Shown here in pieces: positions 24,173-31,261 of a stretch of DNA of 35,914 bases. The stretch is from NCBI GenBank assembly GCA_937952095.1, contig CALFYG010000201.1:1-35914 (forward strand), given 5' to 3'. The position numbers and the translations under genes were made by a program. The notes beneath the pieces are model-generated. The model ran no database searches. It worked only from the letters and a program-made list of their open reading frames with translations, and was not told where the DNA came from. This stretch comes from an uncultured Micrococcales bacterium. Its GTDB lineage: Bacteria > Actinomycetota > Actinomycetes > S36-B12 > UBA10799. How positions within the stretch are numbered: the stretch's first letter is position 1; every line of letters begins with the position of its first letter.

Positions 24173-25316
24173 CGATGGCTCCCTGGAAGTAGTCGGCGGC
24201 ATGCCAGGCGCGCTCCCGCAGATCGTCCTCGTCGGCGCCGAGTGCGGTCACGTGCCCTACTTTGCGGCCCGGACGCACATCTTTGCCATACAGATGGATC
24301 TTCAGGCCCGGATCCCGGGCCATGACGTGCCGGAACGCGACATGCAGGTCTGGCAATTCCCCACCCAGGATGTTGACCATCACCGCCTTCGGCTGCCGTG
24401 GCCGAGGGTCGCCCAAGGGCATGTCGAGGACGGCCCGCAGATGGTTCTCGAACTGCGACGTGTACGCCCCCTCGATGCTCCAGTGCCCGGAGTTGTGCGG
24501 ACGCATCGCCAGTTCATTGATGACCAGACCGGCGGGGGTGTCGAACAGTTCCACAGCGAGCATCCCCACGACCCCGAGTTCCTTGGCGATGCCGAGGGCG
24601 AGCGCCTCCGCCTCCTCCGCGGACGCGCCGTCCGGCGTGCAGGGTGCGACGACCTCCACGCAGATGCCGTCGGTCTGGACAGTGCGCACCGGCGGGTAGG
24701 AGACGGCCTGCCCGTGTGGTGAGCGTGCCACCTGGACCGCGACCTCCTGCGTGAACGGCACCATCTCTTCGACGATCCACACCGCATCCGGACCGAGGTC
24801 GTGCGACATGACCTCGGCCGCCGCCGGGAGATCCGCGACGACCCAGACCCCCTTGCCGTCGTATCCGCCTCTGGAGGCTTTGAGGACCTTGGGCCAGGCA
24901 CTGTCGAAGTCCGCCACGTCCTCGGGCGTGGCCACGACCTGCCAATGCGGCACCGGGAAGCCTGCGGCCTGCAGGCGGCGGCGCATCGCTGCCTTGTCCT
25001 GTGCGAACTCCAATGCGGCCGATCCCGGGTGAACCGGGACGCCGGCGGCTTCGAGGGCCTTGATGATCTCCTGCGGCACGTGTTCGTGGTCGAACGTGAC
25101 GACATCGACGCCCTCGGCCAGCGCTGTGATCGCCTCGGCGTCCTTGGCGGTGCCCACTGACATGGCGGGGATCACCTGCGAGGCACTGTCGTGCTCGGAG
25201 TCGGCCAGAACGTGCAGTTGGATGCCCAGCGCGATCGCCGGCTGCTGGCTCATCCGTGCCAGCTGCCCACCCCCGATGATGCCCACCCGGGGGGTGCCGG
25301 GTGGCAGGTCAGGCAC
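24165..25316 (-). CDS. purK: N5-carboxyaminoimidazole ribonucleotide synthase (PurK)
   Basis: ATP-grasp enzyme that joins bicarbonate to AIR, giving N5-CAIR for PurE. 383 residues. The N-terminal PurK fold shows VGIIGGGQLARM; the ATP-grasp centre has KASRGGYDGKGVWVV (glycine-rich loop), EEMVPFTQEVAVQVARSPHG (in part) and the metal site VELFDTPAGLVINELAMRPHNSGHW (in part: ELAMRPHNSGHW). It starts with GTG at 25,316, eight bases inside the end of the acyl-CoA dehydrogenase gene, and overlaps purE by eight bases, so the operon is translated as a chain. No own ribosome site of quality. Confidence 0.96.
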   Translation of the reverse strand: MPDLPPGTPRVGIIGGGQLARMSQQPAIALGIQLHVLADSEHDSASQVIPAMSVGTAKDAEAITALAEGVDVVTFDHEHVPQEIIKALEAAGVPVHPGSAALEFAQDKAAMRRRLQAAGFPVPHWQVVATPEDVADFDSAWPKVLKASRGGYDGKGVWVVADLPAAAEVMSHDLGPDAVWIVEEMVPFTQEVAVQVARSPHGQAVSYPPVRTVQTDGICVEVVAPCTPDGASAEEAEALALGIAKELGVVGMLAVELFDTPAGLVINELAMRPHNSGHWSIEGAYTSQFENHLRAVLDMPLGDPRPRQPKAVMVNILGGELPDLHVAFRHVMARDPGLKIHLYGKDVRPGRKVGHVTALGADEDDLRERAWHAADYFQGAIDE

Positions 25317-26463
25317 CGGGGAGTCCGAGGTCGCGGGCGATCAACATGCGCTGCACCTCGCTGGTCCCCTCGCCGATCTCCAGGATCTTCGCGTCGCGAT
25401 AGAACCGGCCCGCCGGGAACTCGATCATGAAGCCGTATCCCCCGTGCACCTGGGTCGCCGTGCGGGCGTTGTCCATGGCCGCCTCGGAGGTGTACAACTT
25501 CGCGATCGCCGCCTGCTGCTTGAAGGGTTCACCCCGCTGCATCCGCCCGGCGGCCTCCCGCCAGGCCAGACGGGACAGGTGCGCGCGCATCTGCATATCC
25601 GCGATCATGAACTGCACGGCCTGGTTGGTACCGATCGGCCGGCCGAAGGCCTCCCTCTCGTGGGAGTAGCGCACGGACTCGTCCACGCACCCCTGCGCGA
25701 GCCCGGTGGCCAGCGCGGCGATCGCGATCCGGCCCTCGTCCAGGATCGACAGGAACTGCGCGTAGCCCCGGCCGCGCTGCCCGACGAGGTTGCTCGCGGG
25801 CACCCGGACGTCGACCAAGGACACCTCGTGGGTGTCGGAGGCGTCCCAGCCGACCTTCTTGTACGGCGCGGACACGCTCAGCCCCGGCGTCCCGGCCGGG
25901 ACCAGGATGCTGGAGATCTCCTTGCGTCCGTCGTGTTCGCCGGTCACCGCAGTCACGGTGATCAGGCCTGTGATGTCGGTGCCCGAGTTCGTGATGAAGG
26001 CCTTGGTCCCGTTGATGACCCATTCATCACCTTCGAGGCGGGCCGTCGTGCGGGTCCCGCCGGCGTCGGACCCCGCGCCGGGTTCCGTCAGGCCGAACGC
26101 GCCGAGCATCCGGCCGGAGGTGAGTTGGGGCAGCCACTGCGCCTTCAACTCGTCGGAGCCGAAGCGGTAGATCGGCATCGCGCCGAGGCTGACCGCCGCC
26201 TCCAGCGTGATGGCGATGGACGAGTCCACCCGGGCCAACTCCTCGATGGCCACGCACAGTGCGGTGTAGTCACCACCCATGCCGCCGTACTGCTCGGGGA
26301 AGGGCAGTCCGAACAGACCCATCTGCGCCATCTGGCTCACCAGCGGGTACGGAAACTCCCCCCGGGCGTAGTAGTCGCCGATCTCAGGTGCGACGACATC
26401 CTGGGCGAACGCCTCGACCGCCTTGCGCAGCGCCTCGTGTTCCTCGCTGAGTCGTAGATCCAT
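25309..26463 (-). CDS. Acyl-CoA dehydrogenase, head of purK-purE operon
   Basis: 384-residue FAD enzyme of the acyl-CoA dehydrogenase family, different from the one at 21,295. Motifs: PEQYGGMGGDY, AFGLTEPGAGSDA, AFITNSGTD, the C-terminal VHGGYGFMIEFPAGRFYRDAKI (in part) and EIGEGTSEVQR with the catalytic-base Glu. Sequence style is closest to short branched-chain/isovaleryl-type dehydrogenases, but substrate is inference. ATG at 26,463 is chosen for GGAGG five to six bases upstream; a second in-frame ATG at 26,487 has none. TAGGCT about 35 bases further upstream is a possible -10. Head of a four-gene overlapping operon with purK, purE and a CoA-binding protein; divergent from the GtrA-like gene. 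Confidence 0.93.
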   Translation of the reverse strand: MDLRLSEEHEALRKAVEAFAQDVVAPEIGDYYARGEFPYPLVSQMAQMGLFGLPFPEQYGGMGGDYTALCVAIEELARVDSSIAITLEAAVSLGAMPIYRFGSDELKAQWLPQLTSGRMLGAFGLTEPGAGSDAGGTRTTARLEGDEWVINGTKAFITNSGTDITGLITVTAVTGEHDGRKEISSILVPAGTPGLSVSAPYKKVGWDASDTHEVSLVDVRVPASNLVGQRGRGYAQFLSILDEGRIAIAALATGLAQGCVDESVRYSHEREAFGRPIGTNQAVQFMIADMQMRAHLSRLAWREAAGRMQRGEPFKQQAAIAKLYTSEAAMDNARTATQVHGGYGFMIEFPAGRFYRDAKILEIGEGTSEVQRMLIARDLGLPGA

Positions 26464-26522
26464 CAGTCCTCCGGTGAGCAAAATCACGGACGAGTCCTAG
26501 CCTAGTTTCCCGCGCCGGCGGG

Positions 26523-26528
26523 TACCCT
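26523..26528 (+). promoter_or_regulatory. Putative leaderless -10 box, GtrA-like gene
   Basis: TACCCT, then six bases, then GTG at 26,535. The intervening TGAGAG abuts the start codon too closely to serve as a ribosome site. Confidence 0.45.
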
Positions 26529-26534
26529 TGAGAG

Positions 26535-27026
26535 GTGAATCTCCCCGTTGCCGTGAAGTCTGTGTGGCTGCGCGCCGAAGATCTGGTGCACCAGATCATG
26601 AAGTTCGGCGTCGTGGGCCTCGTGGCGCTCGTGGTGGACGTGGGACTGTTCAACATCCTGCGGTTCGCCGGTGGCGAGGGGCCGCTGTACGACAAGCCGC
26701 TGACGGCCAAAGTCATCTCCGTGATCGTGGCGACCACTGTCGCCTACATCGGCAACCGGATCTGGACCTTTTCCGATCGTGGCCGCACCAGTTACCTGCG
26801 CGAGTACGTCCTCTTCTTCGTGCTCAACGGCGTGGCACTGTTGATCACTCTCAGCTGCCTCTGGTTCAGCCACTACGCCCTCGGACTGACCGGCCCGTTG
26901 GCGGACAACATCAGCGCCAACGTGATCGGCCTGGGCCTCGGCACGCTGTTCCGCTTCTGGAGTTACCGCAAGTGGGTGTTCCCGGAAGTGCCCGAGAAGG
27001 TCGTGGCCGACGAAGCGATGGTCTGA
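26535..27026 (+). CDS. GtrA-like membrane protein
   Basis: A 163-residue protein with four membrane segments (about residues 21-42, 58-80, 88-112 and 122-143), the size and layout of GtrA/DPMS_TMD proteins that help move polyprenyl-phosphate-linked sugars across the membrane. Typical motifs: QIMKFGVVGLVALVVDVGLF (first segment), TTVAYIGNRIWTF between segments two and three, and FRFWSYRKWVF after the fourth. Such a protein would fit the surface-polymer genes nearby and a GT-C enzyme such as that at 12,809, but the link is inference. Starts with GTG at 26,535, leaderless-looking. Repeat element copy 3 begins 14 bases after its stop. Confidence 0.9.
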   Translation: MNLPVAVKSVWLRAEDLVHQIMKFGVVGLVALVVDVGLFNILRFAGGEGPLYDKPLTAKVISVIVATTVAYIGNRIWTFSDRGRTSYLREYVLFFVLNGVALLITLSCLWFSHYALGLTGPLADNISANVIGLGLGTLFRFWSYRKWVFPEVPEKVVADEAMV

Positions 27027-27040
27027 CGACCCCGTTTCAC

Positions 27041-27155
27041 GTGCGACGTTGTTGTCGCTCAATTCCGTCGTTTGCGACCTTGTTGTCGCCCTGCTGGCCC
27101 TCTGAGGGCAACAACGTCGCAAACGCAGATAGAAGCCGGCAACAACGTCGCAAAC
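27041..27155. repeat. Four-core dyad repeat element, copy 3
   Basis: Forward cores start at 27,043 and 27,074, inverted cores at 27,109 and 27,140. Three are perfect; the second has a C for G at 27,079 (GCGACCTTGTTG). Offsets 0, 31, 66 and 97 again, with a dyad axis at about 27,097. It lies between convergent genes, 14 bases after one stop and six bases from the other. The centre holds CCCTCTGAGGG, a small hairpin not found in the other copies. Spacers differ from copies 1 and 2. Confidence 0.92.
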
Positions 27156-27161
27156 GGGCCC

Positions 27162-28685
27162 TCAGACCGGGGTCACCCCATGCCTGCGGTGGGAGAAGAA
27201 GCGGTCCTTCGTCCGGGCCCGATCGATGCGGGTGATCAACTCCGCCCGTAGGTCCTCCGGCTCGATGACCGCGTCCACCACGAGTTCGGAGGCCAGCCGC
27301 ATCACATCGATGTCCTGCTCGTACTCCTCACGCATCGCAAGGATGAACTTCGTCTTCTCGTTGTCCGTCTCAAGCGCGGCGATCTTGTTCGCATAGACCG
27401 CGTTCACGGCCGCCTCCGCGCCCATGACCGCGATCTTCGCCGTGGGCAGTGCGATCGTGGCATCAGGATCGAACCCTGGTCCAGCCATCGCGTACAGCCC
27501 GGCGCCGTAGGCTTTGCGAACCACCACGCACACCTTCGGCACGGTCGCCTCACTGATCGCTGTGATCATCTTCGCGCCGTGCCGGATGATCCCCTGCTTC
27601 TCGACGATGGTCCCGACCATGAAACCGGGGACGTCGGACAGGAACACCAACGGCACATTGAACGCGTCACACAGTTGGACGAAACGTGCGGCCTTGTCCG
27701 CGGAGTCCACGAACAGGGCGCCGCCCTTGGAACTCGAATTGTTCGCCACGATGCCCACGACCTCACCGTCGAGTCGAGCGAAGCCGACGATCAGTTCGGT
27801 GGCCCACAATGCGTGGATCTCGAAGAAGGACTCGGCGTCCACCAGTCCCCGGATGTAGCGGTACATGTCGAACGCCTGCCGCTCCGACTCCGGCACCAGC
27901 GCGCGCAGGTCCACGTTCGCAGGTGCGGCCGGGGCCGCCGCCGGCGGGTCCAACTCCCAGTTGTCGGGCAGGTAGCTGAGGTACGAGCGCACCCCGCGCA
28001 GCGCGTCGGATTCGCTCTTGACCAGCATGTGGCCCACTCCGCTGTCGACGCAGTGCACACGCGCGCCACCCATCTCCTCCAGCGTCGTCTTCTCACCGGT
28101 GACCATCTGCACCATCCGGTCACTGGCCAGGTACATGCTGGCGTTGCCCTCGACCATGATGACGATGTCGCAGAACGCGGGGATGTACGCGCCACCGGCG
28201 GCCGACGGGCCGAACAGGGCGCACACCTGCGGGATCGCGCCGCTGGCCTTGACCTGGGTGTGGAAGATCTTGCCGGCCCCCCGGCGGCCCGGGAAAAGGT
28301 CCACCTGGTCGGTGATGCGGGCACCGGCCGAGTCCACCAGGTAGACCATCGGCACGCCGGTCTTCACCGCGACCTCGATGATGCGGATGATCTTCTCAAC
28401 GGTCCGGGCACCCCAGGAACCGGCCTTCACCGTCGAGTCGTTGGCCATCAAGCAGACAGTCCGGCCGTCGATGGTGGCGGTCCCGGTCACCACGCCGTCG
28501 GCTGGCAGTCCGTCGGCCTTCACGTTGGCGTACATCCCGTCCTCGACGAAGGAACCCGGGTCGACGAGCCGGTCGATGCGCTCCCGCGCGAACAGTTTCC
28601 CCCGTCGCGCGTTGGCCTCGTGGTACTTCTTGGCCCCACCGGCCTTCACCTGCTCCGCCAGTGACTTCAGATCTTCGGTGTCCAC
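27162..28685 (-). CDS. Acyl-CoA carboxylase carboxyltransferase (beta) subunit
   Basis: Moves CO2 from carboxybiotin to an acyl-CoA; about 507 residues with two crotonase-like halves. N-terminal half: ARERIDRLVDPGSF, VYLVDSAGARI (first oxyanion Gly-Ala pair region), GPSAAGGAYIPAFCD. C-terminal half: NNSSSKGGALFVDSADKAARFVQLCDAF (in part), LSDVPGFMVGT, RKAYGAGLYAMAG (second oxyanion site) and PTAKIAVMGAEAAVNAVY (in part). It differs clearly from the beta subunit at 31,262, so it probably serves another acyl-CoA (methylcrotonyl- or other branched type; not decidable here). Start GTG at 28,685 fits a leaderless start (TACGCT six bases upstream); GTG at 28,712, directly after the cyclase stop, is an alternative. 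No alpha subunit next to it. Confidence 0.93.
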   Translation of the reverse strand: MDTEDLKSLAEQVKAGGAKKYHEANARRGKLFARERIDRLVDPGSFVEDGMYANVKADGLPADGVVTGTATIDGRTVCLMANDSTVKAGSWGARTVEKIIRIIEVAVKTGVPMVYLVDSAGARITDQVDLFPGRRGAGKIFHTQVKASGAIPQVCALFGPSAAGGAYIPAFCDIVIMVEGNASMYLASDRMVQMVTGEKTTLEEMGGARVHCVDSGVGHMLVKSESDALRGVRSYLSYLPDNWELDPPAAAPAAPANVDLRALVPESERQAFDMYRYIRGLVDAESFFEIHALWATELIVGFARLDGEVVGIVANNSSSKGGALFVDSADKAARFVQLCDAFNVPLVFLSDVPGFMVGTIVEKQGIIRHGAKMITAISEATVPKVCVVVRKAYGAGLYAMAGPGFDPDATIALPTAKIAVMGAEAAVNAVYANKIAALETDNEKTKFILAMREEYEQDIDVMRLASELVVDAVIEPEDLRAELITRIDRARTKDRFFSHRRHGVTPV

Positions 28686-28691
28686 ATCCGT

Positions 28692-28697
28692 AGCGTA
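28692..28697 (-). promoter_or_regulatory. Putative leaderless -10 box, carboxyltransferase gene
   Basis: TACGCT on the minus strand, six bases before GTG at 28,685, in the 27 bases after the cyclase stop. If real, it decides the start in favour of 28,685 over 28,712, since the latter would precede the box. Confidence 0.45.
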
Positions 28698-28712
28698 GGC
28701 CGCACAGGTCAC

Positions 28713-29741
28713 TCAGTCGGGCACACCACTGCCTCGGGACAGCACGTAGGCCCGCAGTACCCCGAACCCGCGGACCGGACGGCCGCGTTGACCCCGCAGC
28801 ACGTACCGCGGATCGTCGTCGAGATGTGCTCTCGTCTCGGCGTCCACGAGCGTTCCGCCGGGCTTGGCCATGGCGGTCAGGCGGCTGGCCAGGTTCACCG
28901 TGGTGCCGAACACGTCACCCATGCGGGACAGCACCTGACCAGTGGCCAGCCCCACCCGGACCTCGGGCACGCTGTCGTCCTCGGCGTGCGTCGCATGCAA
29001 TCGCAATGCGATGTCCGCGGCCTGCTCGGCAGTGGTCGTCGTGAAGAGCACCTCGTCTCCCACGGTCTTGACCAGCCGCCCGCCGCAGGCTGCCACCACG
29101 TCGGCGCTCACCGCTTCAAAACGCTGTACGAGACGTGCGAGGTCCGCCTCGGGAAGGCGGCGGGACAGGCGCGTGTACCCGACCATGTCTGCGAACCCGA
29201 CCGACATGACACCGGCCTCGGTGCCGTCGGCGGACTCAGCACCGGTCGTTGCCGCTCGGGTCACCGCCGTGGCCAGGGCCCGCCGCCACACGTACACCAG
29301 CAACGCCTCGAGGTCGGGCATGAGTTCTTCGAGTTGGTCCGCGAAGGTGTCCAACGTGCTCATCGCCAGCCCGTCGGCGACGTCGATGACCCCCTGCCGC
29401 TCAAGGTGGCCGGCCAGGGAGTTGACCTGCCAGTCGGCCAAGCGCGCGGTCGTCTGTCCCAGCCCGCGCACCAGATCGCTGGCGGTGTCCTCGTCGAGGT
29501 GGCCGACCTCGATCAGGTGCAGCATCCGGTGCAGTGCGGCCACATCGGCATCGGTGAAGGCCCGCGCCTCCCCGACGTCCGCGTACCCCATGGACCGCCA
29601 GAGCACCCGCGCGGCCTCGAGCGGGACTCCTGCGTCCTTCGCGACCTGCTCACGGGTGTAAGCGATCGGTCCTCCGAGCAGTTGCTCCTGAACCTGCGTC
29701 ACCGCGGGTTCGTGCTGCTCGTGGCCGGCTTCCTCACTCAC
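28713..29741 (-). CDS. Class III adenylate/guanylate cyclase with N-terminal MerR-like domain
   Basis: 342 residues, soluble. Residues ~27-75 (YTREQVAKDAGVPLEAARVLWRSMG, in part; then a GEARAFTDADVAAL tail) look like a MerR-type helix-turn-helix, followed by a helical region and the catalytic domain from ~178. Catalytic residues are all there: Asp185 in GFADMVGYT and Asp229 in KTVGDEVLF bind metal, Lys225 contacts the base, and Asn283/Arg287 in TVNLASRL stabilise the transition state. It should make cAMP (Lys/acidic pair suggests ATP). Actinobacterial cyclases with this regulatory domain are known; whether it binds DNA or only senses a signal is open. GTG at 29,741 overlaps the PH-domain gene's stop (GTGA), so the two are coupled. 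Confidence 0.88.
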   Translation of the reverse strand: MSEEAGHEQHEPAVTQVQEQLLGGPIAYTREQVAKDAGVPLEAARVLWRSMGYADVGEARAFTDADVAALHRMLHLIEVGHLDEDTASDLVRGLGQTTARLADWQVNSLAGHLERQGVIDVADGLAMSTLDTFADQLEELMPDLEALLVYVWRRALATAVTRAATTGAESADGTEAGVMSVGFADMVGYTRLSRRLPEADLARLVQRFEAVSADVVAACGGRLVKTVGDEVLFTTTTAEQAADIALRLHATHAEDDSVPEVRVGLATGQVLSRMGDVFGTTVNLASRLTAMAKPGGTLVDAETRAHLDDDPRYVLRGQRGRPVRGFGVLRAYVLSRGSGVPD

Positions 29742-30292
29742 GATTCGTTGGTCGGCGGGCTCGGATCGATACCGCTGTTACGGGCACGACGGAACGCGTC
29801 GTCCTCGTCGTGGAGGCGGTAGACCTCACGCTGCACATTCTCGACGTCAGGGATGTTCTCGATGATCAGTTGCCCGTTCTCCGCAGCGCTCTCGATCATG
29901 AGCGTGCCGCAGTTGAGCATCCGCTCCCACACGCTGTGGTCGAACGAGACGTCGTTGACCTTCGACAGTGGCATGTCACGGCCGCGGCGGGCGACGATCC
30001 CGGTGCGGATGATGATGCGGCGGTTGGTGAAGACGTACTGCGTTGTCCACCAGAACAGGAACGGCCGGATGACCAGGACGATCAGCGCGATCAAGGCCGC
30101 GACGGCGATGACCCACATCATGATCGTCGACGTCGTGCCGTCGAACCAGGAGTTGACCTTGCCCATGAGGAATGCGACCGCACCGATGATCACCAGCAGC
30201 CAGATGGCCGGCCAGATCAGGGTCTTCCACGCCGGCCGCAGTTCGAACTGCACCTGCTCGTCGTTGCCCAGGAGTTTCTGCGGGTAGCCCAT
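29738..30292 (-). CDS. PH-domain (bPH2/YdbT-type) membrane protein
   Basis: 184 residues with two membrane segments (about 25-45 and 58-80) followed by a bacterial pleckstrin-homology domain: YVFTNRRIIIRTGIVARRGRDMPLSKVNDVSF (in part: FTNRRIIIRTGI, MPLSKVNDV) and GTLMIESAAENGQLIIENIP (in part). The N-terminus LLGNDEQVQFELRPAWKTL is typical of this actinobacterial group. Function of the family is not known. Its stop overlaps the cyclase start, so it may position or regulate the cyclase at the membrane; that is inference. ATG at 30,292 has no recognisable ribosome site or TANNNT box; the upstream 198 bases hold an inverted repeat. Confidence 0.88.
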   Translation of the reverse strand: MGYPQKLLGNDEQVQFELRPAWKTLIWPAIWLLVIIGAVAFLMGKVNSWFDGTTSTIMMWVIAVAALIALIVLVIRPFLFWWTTQYVFTNRRIIIRTGIVARRGRDMPLSKVNDVSFDHSVWERMLNCGTLMIESAAENGQLIIENIPDVENVQREVYRLHDEDDAFRRARNSGIDPSPPTNES

Positions 30293-30387
30293 AGCCGAAT
30301 CGTGCCATGTTCGGCCCAGAAGATCACGCCGTCGGGCGATACGACCGATGCCCGGTCGGGTCGCTGTGGGGGCGGCGCGATGCCCAC

Positions 30388-30456
30388 GCTCAGCCGTTAG
30401 TCCCGAACGCCCGCCAACCTCTCACCGGAGTGCTCAACATCTAACGGCTGTGAGCA
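30388..30456. repeat. Inverted repeat between birA and PH-domain gene
   Basis: CAGCCGTTAG at 30,391-30,400 pairs with CTAACGGCTG at 30,441-30,450; with a two-base bulge the stem extends through GCTCA/TGAGC. A second, mutually exclusive stem pairs TGCTCA (30,431-30,436) with TGAGCA (30,451-30,456), and GTGAG/CTCAC (30,450-30,454 with 30,460-30,464) gives a third. It lies in the 198-base gap downstream of birA and upstream of the PH-domain gene (both minus). Terminator of birA, or a folded leader of the next gene; not decidable. Confidence 0.5.
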
Positions 30457-30490
30457 GGACTCACCGCTGGACAGCCCGAGCCCTGGCGAA

Positions 30491-31243
30491 TCAGGCCAAC
30501 GTCACATCCGCGGCGTCCACCGCACGCGTCGCACCCTGCACGTCCACCAGCAGCCGCCCCCGCTCGTCGATGCCCTGGGCGTGCCCGCTGTATGTCTCGT
30601 CGGGAGCGTTGACCCCGACATCGCGCCCGAGGGTCACACACTGCCCTGCGTAGGCGTCGTACAGTCCACACCGACGGGCGTCACCAGCCGCCTCGACGAA
30701 CCGGGTCCACCATCCATGCAGGTTGCCGACCACCGTGGCGGCGAGCGCGTCAGCGTCCGGATCTCCACCGATCTCGGCCACACTCACGGCGTTCGGGTCG
30801 GGCCGGTCCCCGCCGAAGCCGAGGTTGATCCCCATTCCCACGATCGCGCTGTCGCCGTCGCGGACAGAAAGGATGCCGGCGAGCTTTCCCGTGCGGGCCA
30901 CCACGTCGTTGGGCCACTTGAGCCCGACATCCACGCCACCGGCGTCCCGCACCGCATCAGCGACAGCCACCCCGGCAAGCAGCGGGATCCACCCCCACGC
31001 ACTCACTGTCGTGGGCACGTCGAGGCGCACCGAGAAGGTCAGGCCCTCCCCCGGCTGGCTGACCCAGGCCCGGTCGAGGCGCCCCCGACCGGCGGTCTGT
31101 TCCAGTGCGATCCGTACCAATCCGTGTCCGGGCAGACCCACAAGATCGTCATTGGTCGACCCGGTCGAGGCCACAACCTCCGGACTCGGCCACCCGATCC
31201 GGGCACAGACGTCGGTCACCGCGTGGAATCCATGACTGTTCAC
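30491..31243 (-). CDS. birA: Biotin-[acetyl-CoA carboxylase] ligase (BirA-type)
   Basis: Attaches biotin to the carrier domain of biotin carboxylases through biotinyl-AMP. 250 residues without an N-terminal DNA-binding domain, so a class I ligase that is not a repressor. Motifs: STGSTNDDL (28-34), EQTAGRGRLDRAWVSQPG (GRGR at 52-55, the biotinyl-AMP loop), FSVRLD, and LKWPNDVV (108-115) with the Lys that binds both substrates; the C-terminal SH3-like domain ends in ATRAVDAADVTLA. GTG at 31,243 is six bases from a TACGGT box. Divergent from the carboxylase beta subunit with only 18 bases between the start codons, placing ligase and its client under one promoter region. Confidence 0.95.
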   Translation of the reverse strand: MNSHGFHAVTDVCARIGWPSPEVVASTGSTNDDLVGLPGHGLVRIALEQTAGRGRLDRAWVSQPGEGLTFSVRLDVPTTVSAWGWIPLLAGVAVADAVRDAGGVDVGLKWPNDVVARTGKLAGILSVRDGDSAIVGMGINLGFGGDRPDPNAVSVAEIGGDPDADALAATVVGNLHGWWTRFVEAAGDARRCGLYDAYAGQCVTLGRDVGVNAPDETYSGHAQGIDERGRLLVDVQGATRAVDAADVTLA

Positions 31244-31248
31244 GTTGC

Positions 31249-31255
31249 TACCGTA
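31249..31255. promoter_or_regulatory. Shared divergent -10 box, birA / carboxylase beta
   Basis: The seven bases TACCGTA read TACCGT on the plus strand (31,249-31,254), seven bases before ATG at 31,262, and TACGGT on the minus strand (31,255-31,250), six bases before GTG at 31,243. Both are TANNNT boxes at leaderless spacing. Only 18 bases lie between the start codons and neither side has a ribosome site. No clear -35 for either direction. Confidence 0.6.
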
Positions 31256-31261
31256 CAAATC

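Noticed and set aside
17692..27155. CRISPR array made of 17-base repeats
   Set aside because: Only four units per locus, half of them inverted, spacers of 14-20 bases and no cas genes; the mirror-symmetric layout is not CRISPR.
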